A program made the translations under genes and the position numbers. Of a DNA stretch of 34,516 bases, positions 1 through 9,107 are shown one piece after another. The stretch lies in NCBI GenBank assembly GCA_017469525.1, contig JAFUGG010000019.1, forward strand, positions 1 through 34,516. The letters are read 5' to 3'. The notes under the pieces are model-generated. The model saw nothing but the letters and a program-made list of their open reading frames with translations. It did not search any database and had not been told where the DNA came from. Within the stretch, counting starts at the first letter, position 1. Each line of letters starts with the position of its first letter. This stretch comes from Bacteroidaceae bacterium (GTDB taxonomy: Bacteria; Bacteroidota; Bacteroidia; Bacteroidales; Bacteroidaceae).

Positions 1-44
1 ATGCAATTGCATCTACATGTACATGCAATTGCATCTACATGTAT
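1..44. repeat. 22-bp tandem repeat, 2 units, cut by window edge
   Basis: Two consecutive 22-bp units (1-22 and 23-44) are identical except for the last base. Each begins with the perfect palindrome atgcaattgcat and contains tacatgta. The array may continue left of the window. It shares its unit length, but not its sequence, with arrays at 8392, 16145, 24958 and 34159. Bases 45-156 hold no gene; they show only a purine-rich stretch with imperfect gcaagg repeats downstream of the addB stop. Confidence 0.9.
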
Positions 45-156
45 GTGCAAACAAACCGGCACGCCAAGTTGGGCTGGCGAGGCAAGAGATGTAGGGGCAT
101 GAGGCAAGGAGCAAGGGGCAAGAGAAAACAATCTGCCACTACAATCCCCCCTGCTC

Positions 157-3078
157 CTATCTCCTTCCGCAGAGCAGCCCGAGCTTGCAATACTGGCAGG
201 CCGTCTGGTTGGTGGTGCAGGTAAAGGGTTTTTCGGGGTTGAAGATGTCGGCAAGCACTTCCTGCAATCCCTTGCGGAAGGCTTCGGCGTGCTGGCGTGC
301 AAAGTCATCCACCACCTCGCCGTCTATCATGAGCGACGGGTCGTAGTCGGGCCCCGAAGCTTTAATGGGGAAGAAGAGTACGGGCTGGATAGGAGCCTCT
401 CCAGCCTCACCCCCAGCCCTCTCCATTTCAGCCAGGGCATAGAGGAAAATCTGCAGGTAGTAGGGTTCGTGCCTTCCGGTCAGCCCCACTACATGTTCCA
501 TCTTCACTTTCTCGGGGACGTGCGAGCCTGTCTTGTAATCGACGATGCGCAGGTGTCCGTCCATCTCGTCGATGCGGTCGATGCGTCCGCCAATCTTGAA
601 TCTTGAATTTTGAATTTTGAATTCCAAAGTTCTTTCTTCCTCTGCTCCGATGATGCGGAAGGGGGCATGGCGGGCATCGTAGCGGATGAGCTCCTGAAGG
701 TAGCGCAGCAGGACGTCGCGGGCAATGAGGGCGGTTCCTTTGTATTCACCCGCCATTGACCGTTGACCGTCAGCCATTGACTTCTCGAAGCGTTCTCGGA
801 TGACGGGCAGGCGGTCAAATTCTTCTGTGGGGTGGAACCATGAGACGTCGAAGGCTGTGTCGAGCATCGGCTCGAGCACTTTAGGCGCCCCGAGCATGTC
901 GGCAGTAATGGTGTCGGTGCCATATCGCTCGCGCAGCCACTCGTAGAAGAACTCGGCAGTGTCGTGGAAGATGTTGCCGATGATGTCGGCCGAGATGCCT
1001 TCCTCGGGGTCGTCTTCCCGACGGATGCGCAGGACTTTGTCCAGATAGAACTGCATGGGGCATGTCATGTAGGCGTTGATGGCCGAGGGACTGAGCGTGA
1101 TGTGCTCGCCATCGGGCAGGCTCTGGTCGTAGCGATGAAGGAGGTGCTGCATTACTTCGGGCGTCTTCTCGACCACGATGGGCTGTTCCGTCTTAGGCTT
1201 AGGTTCGCTTCTCAGCCAGCGTGTCTTGATGGGAATGTCGGTCTCGGCAAGCATTTGTCTTAAGAAGCGCGACATTTCGTGCTGAACACCTTCGTTTGTG
1301 CTTTCGTTATAGACGCATGTAAGGTGCTTGCACCGGCTGACGAGGCGGTAGAAGTAGTAGGCATAGACGGCGGTGCGATGCTTCTGGGTCGTCATGCCGA
1401 AAGCTTCGCGGAGCGTCTCGGGGATGAACGAATTGGCGTACGCACTTCGTGGCAGATTGCCTTCCTCGACAGAAAGGAGGAGGAGGTTCTCGAAGTCCAG
1501 GCATCGTGTCTCGAGCATGCCCATCATCTGCATTCCTCTGTCGGGTTCGCTGTGGAAGGGTATCTTGGTGCCCGACAACATCTGTCGCAGCAAACGTCGG
1601 AAAGTCCCTGGCAGGATAACGAGCGGCTTATCTTTCTTTTGTATTAAGTCGCGAAGCAGGCACAGCGTCCTGTCGGTGCGGAAGACGGTCTCGCCATAGA
1701 GTTGCTCAAAGAGGTTTGGCTCTTCTATCTTTGCATAATGAAGGGCAATCTGCCGGACAAGCTTAAGCAACCAGTCGAGCAGTTCTCCGGTATCAGCGGC
1801 ATGATAGGTCAGCAGGTCTTCTTCGCTAAGAAGTTCGTAGAGAGGCTGCCTCCTTAATGTCTGCACGAAGGGATAGCGGAAGCGTCCTCGGTTGGCATCA
1901 TAGCCTTCTATCTGCAACTTCAGCAGGGACATGATGATACCGTAGATGGGTGTGTCGCTGATGGGGAAGCCCATCGTGACGTTCACCTCGTTTGCCGATT
2001 CGGGGATGGCATGAAGGACGGGCTGCATCAAGGCTTCGTTTCCAAGGATAATGGCAAATGAAGAATGAGGAGTGAAGGATGAAGAATCTCTCGTGGAAAC
2101 TGCGGCGGCAGAAAATTCTTCTTTCTTCTTTCTTAATTCTTCATTTATATATGTATTGACATATCTTGCAGCAGCATTATCTGTAGAGCAGGCAATGAAG
2201 GTGACGTCATCGAGGTGGCTGAAGTTGTCGAACGCTTCGATATCAGTAATGGCATTAGGGAAGTTGTGAAGGTTTTGCTTCATGAAGAATCCTGCCTCAA
2301 AGTCTTTCTTCGGGTCCAGATAGTGGATGTCGTAGTCCCAATAGAAACGAGCCTTGCCCTCTCGCTGGATAAGGCTCATCATAGTCTGCTCCACACTGTT
2401 CAGGACGTTGAAACCAGCAAAGACGACGGCTCGCTTGCCCTCCAAGAGCTTCTGCACCATGCTCTCGTCTGCCTGCATCTGTTCCGTTACTTGACGATAG
2501 AGTGCACCTTCCCAGAGCTTGCCTTCAGCCAGAAGCCTTTCGTGCAAACGGGTGTAAATCTCAAACATGTGTTCCCAAGTCTTCAGGAACTTCTCTTGCA
2601 ACCTGGTGCTGTTCTTCAAGGAGAAGTGTCCGAAGAAGCGTTGCAATATTTCCCGTTGATTGTTGTCAAGGTAGTCGAGGTTCTTGAGACGCTCCCCATC
2701 GGCGATGTTGGTGAAGATGGCTTTGGCATTTGCAAGATGCTTGTCGATGTCGTCGAAGTCAGCCATCAGCACTTCGCCCCAGCTCCAGAACTCGTCGATG
2801 GTTTCTGTATAGTCTAGCCCAAGCACTTCCTGCATCACGCCGTGTAGCTGGCAGATACATTCCAGATGGTCGCAGACCTGAATGGTCGTGAGACATTGGA
2901 AGAGGTCGCCCATCATGCAGTAATGAGGAGCCCAAATGGGCTTGTCGCTCAAGAGGGCAAGCTCCCTGCTGAGGAACATGCCGGCTCGTTTGCCAGGGAA
3001 GACGACCGTCACGTCTCGCATGTCGTTCGAGAAATGCGACAGCATATCAGCTGCCATTATATAGAGAAAACTCTTCAT
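157..3078 (-). CDS. addB: AddB-like PD-(D/E)XK nuclease / inactivated helicase subunit
   Basis: This is probably the second subunit of a Bacteroidetes AddAB (RecBCD-type) enzyme that resects double-strand breaks before RecA loading. The 973-residue protein opens with VVFPGKRAG (about residues 25-33), where a helicase Walker A would be, but lacks GKT, as is usual for AddB. The C-terminal nuclease shows GGRIDRIDEMDG, then IVDYKTG, then QIFLYAL. A cysteine at TCPMQFYLDKV and three at the end (C961, C964, C970; spacing CxxC-x5-C) match the AddB iron-sulfur staple that brackets the nuclease. It lies 27 bp downstream of addA on the same strand and is probably cotranscribed. Two in-frame stretches are encoded by simple repeat DNA (594-624 and about 2050-2150). 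Family assignment is firm; the gene symbol is by analogy. Confidence 0.88.
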   Translation of the reverse strand: MKSFLYIMAADMLSHFSNDMRDVTVVFPGKRAGMFLSRELALLSDKPIWAPHYCMMGDLFQCLTTIQVCDHLECICQLHGVMQEVLGLDYTETIDEFWSWGEVLMADFDDIDKHLANAKAIFTNIADGERLKNLDYLDNNQREILQRFFGHFSLKNSTRLQEKFLKTWEHMFEIYTRLHERLLAEGKLWEGALYRQVTEQMQADESMVQKLLEGKRAVVFAGFNVLNSVEQTMMSLIQREGKARFYWDYDIHYLDPKKDFEAGFFMKQNLHNFPNAITDIEAFDNFSHLDDVTFIACSTDNAAARYVNTYINEELRKKKEEFSAAAVSTRDSSSFTPHSSFAIILGNEALMQPVLHAIPESANEVNVTMGFPISDTPIYGIIMSLLKLQIEGYDANRGRFRYPFVQTLRRQPLYELLSEEDLLTYHAADTGELLDWLLKLVRQIALHYAKIEEPNLFEQLYGETVFRTDRTLCLLRDLIQKKDKPLVILPGTFRRLLRQMLSGTKIPFHSEPDRGMQMMGMLETRCLDFENLLLLSVEEGNLPRSAYANSFIPETLREAFGMTTQKHRTAVYAYYFYRLVSRCKHLTCVYNESTNEGVQHEMSRFLRQMLAETDIPIKTRWLRSEPKPKTEQPIVVEKTPEVMQHLLHRYDQSLPDGEHITLSPSAINAYMTCPMQFYLDKVLRIRREDDPEEGISADIIGNIFHDTAEFFYEWLRERYGTDTITADMLGAPKVLEPMLDTAFDVSWFHPTEEFDRLPVIRERFEKSMADGQRSMAGEYKGTALIARDVLLRYLQELIRYDARHAPFRIIGAEEERTLEFKIQNSRFKIGGRIDRIDEMDGHLRIVDYKTGSHVPEKVKMEHVVGLTGRHEPYYLQIFLYALAEMERAGGEAGEAPIQPVLFFPIKASGPDYDPSLMIDGEVVDDFARQHAEAFRKGLQEVLADIFNPEKPFTCTTNQTACQYCKLGLLCGRR
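594..624. repeat. Short ttgaatttt-type tandem repeat inside addB
   Basis: About four imperfect copies of an 8-9 bp ttgaat(c/t)t unit lie in frame in addB, just upstream of the nuclease GGRIDRID motif. They encode the low-complexity FKIQNSRFKI. The same class of repeat fills intergenic junctions elsewhere in the window, for example 3079-3119, 6370-6400 and 31625-31664. Confidence 0.75.
2050..2150. repeat. Inverted aatgaagaatg-type repeat inside addB
   Basis: A run of aatgaagaatg-like units on the left (about 2057-2090) and its reverse complement type (attcttctttcttctttc, about 2115-2147) flank a short centre. The stretch is translated in frame in addB as a charged, serine-rich segment reading RKKKEEFS...SSSFTPHSSF. 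It looks like an insertion of intergenic-type repeat into the coding sequence. Confidence 0.7.
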
Positions 3079-3105
3079 TCTTAACTATGAACTATGGACT
3101 ATGAA

Positions 3106-6100
3106 CTATGAACTATGGACTTGTACCGCTCTTTTCCCCATGACGTACCAGATGTAGCCTTGCACGTTATGCTTCGGATACATTTGCTTCATGAGGTTCA
3201 TGTATTCTTTTACCTGGTCGTAGTAGTGGCGGCTTGGATGCCCGAACTTGTAATCAATGACGGTAATGTCGTTGCCATTCATCACGACTCTGTCGGGACG
3301 AAGCACCAGGGGCAGCCTTGTCTCCTTATCGATGCTCGCAATGGCACATTCGTTATAGACGATGTTCTCCGGCTTGAACCATGATGCGATGAGTGGACCT
3401 GCGAGGCCCTCCTTGATGTGCCCGATGATAATGTCCCATTCTTCGCCTTCGAGGGCGATGCCTTCCTGACGAGCTTGCAAGAGAGCCTCGTCGAGTCCGT
3501 TGACATCATTGATGCGGCTCAGCACTTCGTGCATGCGTTTGCCGACCTCTCGTCCGGAGAGTTTGATGTCCGTTGTCTCCTGTCCCTCCTCGTGGGTCTG
3601 CCTGTTGAGATAATCTTGAGCCATGTTACTTTGCTGGAAGAAGAGCGCAGGATTTCTTGTCACGACCTTCACGCTGATGGCATCTTCCTCGTGATGTTCG
3701 AGGCGCAGGCGGTTGAGGCTCTTCTTGTCCTCGTTTTTGGTTTCTGTGAGGGGAGAGCCTGCCTCGTAGTTGAAGGCTGCTTCATCCGTGTCGTTGCTAT
3801 CATCTTTTAGCGTCGAATAGATGAGCTCGCCTGCAGTGCCTCCTTTCGTCTTGCCCCAAACGTAAAGATTGGCGATGGTGCGTGTGAAGGCAACATAGAG
3901 CGTGTTGAGCGCATCGACACGTCGCTCCAGATGTTCCTCTTCGTAATCGGGAGCAAAGACGGAAGTCCTGACAGCCTTCGATTGGATGGATATGGGCAGG
4001 GCGCCAAGCTCATTGAAGGGAGCCTCATTCGTCGAGCACCAAAGCACGTCGCCCTGTCTGTCCCTTTCGATGTCCCAATGGCTGAAAGGCAGCATGACGG
4101 TGTGGAACGCCAGTCCTTTCGACTTGTGGATGGTGAGGATGCGGACGCCATTCACAGAAGAACCTGTTACGGAACATTTGCTGATCTTCTCGTCCCAAGC
4201 TGTGAGGAAGGTCTGGATGTCGGGAGCTGCAGCGCTGCGAAGGTGGTTCTGCAGTTCGTCGAAGAAGGTCAATGCATAGATGTCTTCGCCTTCGATGCCT
4301 TCAAGCGAGAAGATGCGCCACAGCTTTTCCGCAAGCAGATAGAGGGGCAATTGCAGCAGCTCGTCTTTGTTTTCGGTAAATTCCTTTGGCAAGACTTGTC
4401 CGGCTTCGGTGAGGGCGATGCTCTGGATGGTGGTGTCTTCCTTTCCGAGGACATCTCGAAGATAGTGTAGCATCAAGTACTTCTCGGAGATGCCGTCGCT
4501 GTGGTTCTTGTCAACAAGCATTCGCAAGGCAGCCACGAGCATCTGTACGCTGGTCGAGGCTTCGAGCAGGAATGCTTCATCGCTGACGAGCCGGATGTCC
4601 GGAGCATACTCGGCGAACCCGTCGATGAGTTGCCTGGCCATCAGATTGGTGCGGACGAGGATGGCAATCTGGCTGAGGCTGAGGCCGCCAGCCTGCAACC
4701 TTCGAATCTGCTCTGCCATATCTGTGACGGTATCCTGGATATAGTTGTCTGTCTCTTTGTAGAGCCTCACCCTTACGTATCCCTTTCCGTCTTCTTTCTT
4801 CGCTTTTTGTTCGACATCCGAATAGATGCCGCTCAATTCAATGTCGGCATTGGGCTCTATGCCGTCGAGCTTCCTTGCTGCCATGGGGAAGAAGGCATTG
4901 TTGAAGTCGACCACGACTTGATGGCTGCGATAGTTGATGTCGAGCAGCTTGGGCTTGATGTCGAAGCGCTTCAGTTCCGGCTCATTCTCGATGCCGTAGA
5001 GTATTTTCCAGTCACCGTTTCGCCAGCGATAGATGCTTTGCTTGATGTCGCCCACCAGCAATCCCTTGCCTCCCGATGCAAGTTTCTCGAAGAGCAACTT
5101 CTTGAAGTTCTCCCATTGCATCAGGCTGGTGTCCTGGAACTCGTCAATCATTACATTATTAATATATGTGCCAATCTTCTCGAAGATGAATGGCGCATCG
5201 CTGCCTTCTATCATCTTGCTGAGCAGGGCTGGAGTAGAGCTGAGTGTGAAGCGTCCGGCGTCGCCTTCTATCTCGCGGGCACGCTGGTCAATATGCCGGA
5301 GGAGGCGAAGCGGACCCAGATGGCGCAGAGCCAGTGTTGCTGACAGATATTCCCTACGACGTTCCTTATAGAGGCTGGTGAACTCGGCAAGACGAGCCTG
5401 AAGGTCGAAAGTGTTTGAACTTTGAACCTTGAACCTTGAACTCAAGACAGACTTCCCTGGTCCGTCGCTTTCCATTGCTCTTGCCTTCAGTAGGAATGAA
5501 TAGAGGTTCTTGCCGTAGCTGATTTGGCTATAGTCGCTAATCTGACTCATAATATCGTCCACGGCCTCTTCCACCTCCTTCTTGGCACGGCTTCTGATGG
5601 CCATCATCTTGCCCTTGAAGTCCTTGATGACGTCGGCATCGCTGATGCGCCTCAGTTCTGCCTCGCTTCGGCGCTGGTACTCCTCGCGGAAGATGTTGGC
5701 GGCAAAGTCTTTGAGTGGTCCTGCAATATCCCATTTGTCGCCGCTGTCCAGTTGTTCGCGAATATAGCTGAGCACCCAATCCTTCACGTCGGGGCGCTCG
5801 TCCATCGTTTCGATGAGGCTGTCCACGGCACTGTCGATGACTTCGTCGTGGGAGAGTTCTACCTGCAGATTGGCAGCAAGCCCGAGTTCGCGGGCCATGT
5901 TCCTGAGGATGCTCTGGAAGAACGAGTCGATGGTCTCCACACGGAAGTGCGAATAGTCGTGCAGGATGGCTGTGAGGGCTTCCCCTGCCTGCCGTCTTAT
6001 TTGTTCCGGGGTGATGGCAATGCCTGCCTCATCGAAGCGCTTCATGATGGCGTCCAGGTATGGCCGTGCGTCCTCGAGATTCATCTTCAGACCGTAGAGG

Positions 6101-6279
6101 GTCTCCAGGATGCGGTCCTTCATCTCGGCCGTTGCCTTGTTGGTGAAGGTGACGGCCAGCGTATGCTCGAATTCCCGTTCGGCATGAGGCAGCAAAAGTC
6201 CCATGATGTACTCTACTGCCAGCGCAAACGTCTTGCCGGAACCTGCCGATGCCTTATAGATAGATAGAGATTGTTCCAT
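3106..6279 (-). CDS. addA: AddA-like UvrD-family helicase/nuclease
   Basis: This is the ATP-dependent helicase/exonuclease subunit of an AddAB-type end-resection enzyme, 1057 residues from the chosen start. Superfamily 1 motifs are in order: SAGSGKT (Walker A, K16), VTFTNKATAEMKDR (Ia), MIDEFQDTSL (II), VGDIKQSIYRWR (III), LTIHKSKGL (V) and LYVAFTR (VI). The C-terminal nuclease reads RPDRVV, then TVIDYKFG, then QVKEYM. The frame stays open 28 codons further upstream, to 6363, but that stretch would cover the promoter at 6309-6316 and does not resemble the family, so I start at MEQSLSIYKA, which puts the P-loop right at the N terminus as usual. addB follows after 27 bp. A short repeat at 5414-5443 is translated in frame. 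Confidence 0.92.
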   Translation of the reverse strand: MEQSLSIYKASAGSGKTFALAVEYIMGLLLPHAEREFEHTLAVTFTNKATAEMKDRILETLYGLKMNLEDARPYLDAIMKRFDEAGIAITPEQIRRQAGEALTAILHDYSHFRVETIDSFFQSILRNMARELGLAANLQVELSHDEVIDSAVDSLIETMDERPDVKDWVLSYIREQLDSGDKWDIAGPLKDFAANIFREEYQRRSEAELRRISDADVIKDFKGKMMAIRSRAKKEVEEAVDDIMSQISDYSQISYGKNLYSFLLKARAMESDGPGKSVLSSRFKVQSSNTFDLQARLAEFTSLYKERRREYLSATLALRHLGPLRLLRHIDQRAREIEGDAGRFTLSSTPALLSKMIEGSDAPFIFEKIGTYINNVMIDEFQDTSLMQWENFKKLLFEKLASGGKGLLVGDIKQSIYRWRNGDWKILYGIENEPELKRFDIKPKLLDINYRSHQVVVDFNNAFFPMAARKLDGIEPNADIELSGIYSDVEQKAKKEDGKGYVRVRLYKETDNYIQDTVTDMAEQIRRLQAGGLSLSQIAILVRTNLMARQLIDGFAEYAPDIRLVSDEAFLLEASTSVQMLVAALRMLVDKNHSDGISEKYLMLHYLRDVLGKEDTTIQSIALTEAGQVLPKEFTENKDELLQLPLYLLAEKLWRIFSLEGIEGEDIYALTFFDELQNHLRSAAAPDIQTFLTAWDEKISKCSVTGSSVNGVRILTIHKSKGLAFHTVMLPFSHWDIERDRQGDVLWCSTNEAPFNELGALPISIQSKAVRTSVFAPDYEEEHLERRVDALNTLYVAFTRTIANLYVWGKTKGGTAGELIYSTLKDDSNDTDEAAFNYEAGSPLTETKNEDKKSLNRLRLEHHEEDAISVKVVTRNPALFFQQSNMAQDYLNRQTHEEGQETTDIKLSGREVGKRMHEVLSRINDVNGLDEALLQARQEGIALEGEEWDIIIGHIKEGLAGPLIASWFKPENIVYNECAIASIDKETRLPLVLRPDRVVMNGNDITVIDYKFGHPSRHYYDQVKEYMNLMKQMYPKHNVQGYIWYVMGKRAVQVHSS
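5414..5443. repeat. Short ttgaacctt tandem repeat inside addA
   Basis: About four copies of an 8-9 bp ttgaac(c/t)tt unit lie in frame in addA between the helicase motifs, encoding SSRFKVQSSNTF on the minus strand. The unit is the same kind as the simple repeats found between genes in this window. Confidence 0.75.
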
Positions 6280-6308
6280 GCAGCATGCTTTTCTTTCCTT
6301 ATTCTGTG

Positions 6309-6316
6309 CAAAGATA
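6309..6316 (-). promoter_or_regulatory. -7 element of addA promoter
   Basis: On the minus strand these bases read TATCTTTG, a match to the Bacteroidetes -7 consensus TAnnTTTG. Transcription would start about 20 bp upstream of the addA ATG. The -33 region (about 6336-6339) has no clear TTTG and overlaps the panB promoter. Confidence 0.65.
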
Positions 6317-6329
6317 CAAAAAAATGTCG

Positions 6330-6337
6330 TACCTTTG
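6330..6337 (+). promoter_or_regulatory. -7 element of panB promoter
   Basis: Reads TACCTTTG, matching TAnnTTTG. It lies 68 bp upstream of the panB start and only 13 bp from the divergent addA -7 element, so the two promoters overlap. The leader downstream contains 7-8 bp aaactcta-type repeats (about 6368-6400). Confidence 0.65.
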
Positions 6338-6405
6338 CAGCGTTTTATGCAGAAAAGCGTCAAAAACAGAACTCTAAACTCTAAACACTAAACTTTAAAC
6401 GAATA

Positions 6406-7224
6406 ATGGCTGGATATTTAGTAAGCGATACGCGGAAGGTGACGACTCATCGTCTGATTGAAATGAAAGAGCAGGGGCAGCAGATTGCCATGCTCACGTC
6501 TTACGACTACACGATGGCCGGGCTGGTGGACGGTGCCGGCATTGACGTTGTCCTTGTAGGCGACAGCGCCAGCAATGTGATGGCAGGCAACGTGACGACC
6601 TTGCCCATCACGCTCGACCAGATGATCTACCATGCCAGCAGCGTAGTGCGTGGCGTGAAGCGTGCCCTTGTGGTCTGCGACATGCCCTTCGGCACTTATC
6701 AGGTGAACGCTACGGAGGGTGTGAAGAATGCCATCCGCATCATGCAGGAGAGCGGTTGCGATGCCCTCAAGCTGGAGGGCGGCGTGGAGATAAAGGATAC
6801 CATCCGAGCCATCCTCGACGCTGGCATCCCCGTCATGGGACATCTTGGCTTGACGCCTCAAAGCATCAACAAGTTCGGCACCTATGCCGTCCGCGCCAAG
6901 GAAGAGGCAGAGGCTGAGAAACTCCTGAGCGATGCCAAGCTCCTCGAAGAGCTCGGCTGCTTCGCCATCGTCTTGGAGAAGATACCCGCAGCGCTGACGA
7001 AGAGAGTATGCCAGGAGGTGAAGGTGCCCATCATCGGCATCGGAGCTGGCCAGGCCGACGGTCAGGTCTTGGTGGTTCACGACATGTTGGGCATGAACAA
7101 TGGCTTCTCGCCCAAGTTCCTGCGCCGCTATGCCGACCTTGCCACCACGATAACCGATGCCGTGGGGCAGTATGTCACCGACGTCAAGCAGAAGGATTTC
7201 CCGAATGAAAATGAATCGTACTAA
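6406..7224 (+). CDS. panB: 3-methyl-2-oxobutanoate hydroxymethyltransferase
   Basis: PanB adds a hydroxymethyl group from 5,10-methylenetetrahydrofolate to 2-oxoisovalerate to make ketopantoate, the first step of pantothenate and coenzyme A synthesis in the cytoplasm. The 272-residue length is normal. Family motifs are present: [18 protein letters not shown] (metal-binding Asp), [10 protein letters not shown] (second Asp), ALKLEGG (Glu), MGHLGLTPQ, and VLEKIP with the likely catalytic Glu, then IGIGAG and VVHDMLG. No other pan gene lies nearby. The 3' end overlaps the start of the GH43 gene by 20 bp, which suggests cotranscription without an evident functional link. Confidence 0.96.
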   Translation: MAGYLVSDTRKVTTHRLIEMKEQGQQIAMLTSYDYTMAGLVDGAGIDVVLVGDSASNVMAGNVTTLPITLDQMIYHASSVVRGVKRALVVCDMPFGTYQVNATEGVKNAIRIMQESGCDALKLEGGVEIKDTIRAILDAGIPVMGHLGLTPQSINKFGTYAVRAKEEAEAEKLLSDAKLLEELGCFAIVLEKIPAALTKRVCQEVKVPIIGIGAGQADGQVLVVHDMLGMNNGFSPKFLRRYADLATTITDAVGQYVTDVKQKDFPNENESY

Positions 7225-8152
7225 GGCGCTTCTTGCCCTCTTGCTCCTTGCAAGTACTGTAGCGGGACGAAGCAAGATCAAGAATCCCGTCATCGATGCC
7301 GACGCGCCCGACCCATCGGTCATCCGCATTGGCGACACCTATTATGCGGCAGCCACGTCGGGCAACAGGCCGCAGGCCTACCAGCGCTATCGCTCGAAGG
7401 AATTGCGGACGTGGGAGCCGATAGGCTTCGTCTTCGACCAGTGGCCCGACTGGACCTGCGGCAGCTTCTGGGCTCCTGAACTCCTTGAGCTCGACGGAAA
7501 GGTGATGTGCTATTACACGGCTCGCCAGAAGAGCGACAGCACGAGCTGCATCGGCGTGGCTGTGGCAGACGGACCCGAAGGCAAGTTCCGCGACCATGGA
7601 CCGCTCGTCCGTACCACCAACGAAGCCATCGACGCCTTCGTCTTCCGTGACGGCCAGCAGCTCTACATCACCTGGAAGGCTTACGGCCTCGACCCCAGCC
7701 ACCGCCCCATCGAACTGCTCTGCCAACGGCTCTCTGCCAACGGCTTGCATTTGGAGGGCGAGCCCTTCATGCTGCTTCGCGACGACGAACGACAGGGCAT
7801 GGAGGGGCAATGTGTCTTCAAGGACGGCGACTGGTGGTATCTGCTCTATAGCATCCGCGACTGCTGCTCGCCCCGGAGCGACTATGCTGTCAGCGTGGCA
7901 CGAAGCCGCAGTATCCAAGGGTCTTGGGAGAAGTACGAAGGCAATCCCATCCTGGAGGGCGAGCCCTATGAAGAGGGGCGGGGAGGTCATAGTATCCAAA
8001 GCTGCGGTCACGGCACGATGGTGCGTACGCCTCGGGGACAGATGTACTACCTCTGCCATGCCTACTACTGGAACCGCTACAAGGAAGGCCGCAAAGCCGT
8101 CCTCTTCCGCCTCAAGATAGGCAAGGATGGCTGGGTTCACCAGAAGAGGTAG
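7205..8152 (+). CDS. Secreted glycoside hydrolase, GH43-like
   Basis: This is probably an exported glycosidase of the GH43 five-bladed propeller type, a family of arabinofuranosidases, xylosidases and related enzymes acting on plant or host glycans. From the ATG at 7205 (315 residues) there is a signal peptide ending near TVAG. The mature part begins [21 protein letters not shown], with the usual N-terminal catalytic-base Asp (about D36). [25 protein letters not shown] (candidate pKa-modulating Asp) and [11 protein letters not shown] (candidate acid Glu) follow in family order. An ATG at 7211 is equally possible. The frame also extends upstream inside panB, but the signal peptide excludes that start. 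Substrate cannot be assigned. Confidence 0.85.
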   Translation: MKMNRTKALLALLLLASTVAGRSKIKNPVIDADAPDPSVIRIGDTYYAAATSGNRPQAYQRYRSKELRTWEPIGFVFDQWPDWTCGSFWAPELLELDGKVMCYYTARQKSDSTSCIGVAVADGPEGKFRDHGPLVRTTNEAIDAFVFRDGQQLYITWKAYGLDPSHRPIELLCQRLSANGLHLEGEPFMLLRDDERQGMEGQCVFKDGDWWYLLYSIRDCCSPRSDYAVSVARSRSIQGSWEKYEGNPILEGEPYEEGRGGHSIQSCGHGTMVRTPRGQMYYLCHAYYWNRYKEGRKAVLFRLKIGKDGWVHQKR

Positions 8153-8256
8153 CCCGCAGGGCGAACAGACATTAAAAAAACGCCCCGTGGAGCATCGTCC
8201 GATGCCCCGTGCTGCGTCGGCGATGCCTTACCCTGCTGTTACCTGTCTAAAGAAAG

Positions 8257-8334
8257 GTCTAAGGAGCCGAGGAGTCAGGGAGTGTCTGATGCTTCCATAT
8301 CAGCTGGCGGAAACTACTCCTATACTCCTTAGAC
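8257..8334. other. Candidate structured RNA or 3'-UTR stem-loop
   Basis: A perfect 10-bp inverted repeat (gtctaaggag at 8257-8266, ctccttagac at 8325-8334) encloses a second helix (aggagt with actcct) and a central ctgat/atcag hairpin. The three nested helices give a cloverless, well-stacked fold of 78 nt. It lies about 105 bp after the GH43 stop, and another small hairpin (ctccg/cggag) follows. No promoter or known RNA family was recognised. Confidence 0.4.
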
Positions 8335-8391
8335 AACATCTTCTCCGTGGACTTTCGGAGTAAAAGGAGTAATGCCCCTTCATTCAACAAG

Positions 8392-8547
8392 CACTACCTC
8401 TTGAGCCAAATAGGTAGTGCTTGTCGCGTAAAAAGGGCTACCTCTTCAGGCAAAGAGGTATAGGTCTTGGATAAAGCACGCTAATACCTTGGCGTGAGGA
8501 ATGCTAATACTTTGGCCAACGCATGCTAATACTTTCCCCGAAGAAAT
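8392..8547. repeat. 22-bp-period array, about 7 diverged units
   Basis: Units begin near 8392, 8414, 8436, 8458, 8480, 8503 and 8525, so spacing is 22 or 23 bp throughout. Units 1 and 3 share ctacctctt (8394 and 8438, exactly 44 bp apart). Units 5-7 share gctaatac (8480, 8503, 8525). Several units have inverted arms, such as tacctctt with aagaggta. The last units are related, in reverse complement, to the array at 24958-25067. Confidence 0.8.
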
Positions 8548-8628
8548 AGTATTCCTCGGGGGGGAGCATTATAAAGAACTATTGCTGTCCGCTGCATTCG
8601 GGGCTGACTGCTTTATTATTCGTAGAGT

Positions 8629-8849
8629 CAGTCTGACATCTTAAGCCTGGAAGGCTTTATCTTGAGTAACCGGGGGCGAAGCCCTCGGAATCAGCGCATG
8701 ATTAGCTTTCTCCTGCCTGGAAGGCAGTACCCGCCGATGCCTCATAGTACTGCCTTCCAGGCAGGATCAGGAAAGGGCTTCGCACTTTGTCCGAGGGCTT
8801 CGCCCCGGTTATTCATAGTGAAGCCTTCCAGGCTTAAGATGCCTGACTG
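8629..8849. repeat. Nested palindromic element, copy A
   Basis: Three pairs of inverted arms are nested. The outer arms (8629-8657 and 8821-8849) contain ttaagcctggaaggctt. The middle arms (8667-8689 and 8790-8811) contain gggcgaagccctcgga. The inner arms (8711-8730 and 8747-8766) are a perfect 20-bp inverted repeat containing gcctggaaggc. The arms themselves contain small hairpins. A second, inverted copy starts at 34300. No open reading frame is credible within it, so it resembles a composite REP or MITE-like element. Around it, 8153-8256, 8335-8391, 8548-8628 and 8850-9107 show no gene. Confidence 0.9.
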
Positions 8850-9107
8850 GCTTCCTCGGACAGAAATGATAACTTTTCCTGAACTGAGGTAGGAACTGTC
8901 AGCCCTTGGTAACCGCCTCGGGCTTATGATGCAGAAGTAGTTATAATGTGCCCTATAGGGACAAATAGCCTAAATCACGATGCCTTCGCTGTGCCTTTAA
9001 CAACATTTAATATTCGAGGGGGTGAAATTGTGCTTTTTTTATATGTCTTTGCAACATAATAATAATATGTACGCGCGAAGCGAAACGACATTTTAACCCC
9101 ATAGAAT

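Noticed and set aside
8170..8215. Terminator after the GH43 gene
   Set aside because: A hairpin (gcatcg/cgatgc) is present, but the T-rich side lies on the minus strand, where no gene reads into it.
8662..8892. Reading frame over the nested palindrome
   Set aside because: The sequence is fully explained by inverted repeats and has no homologous protein features.
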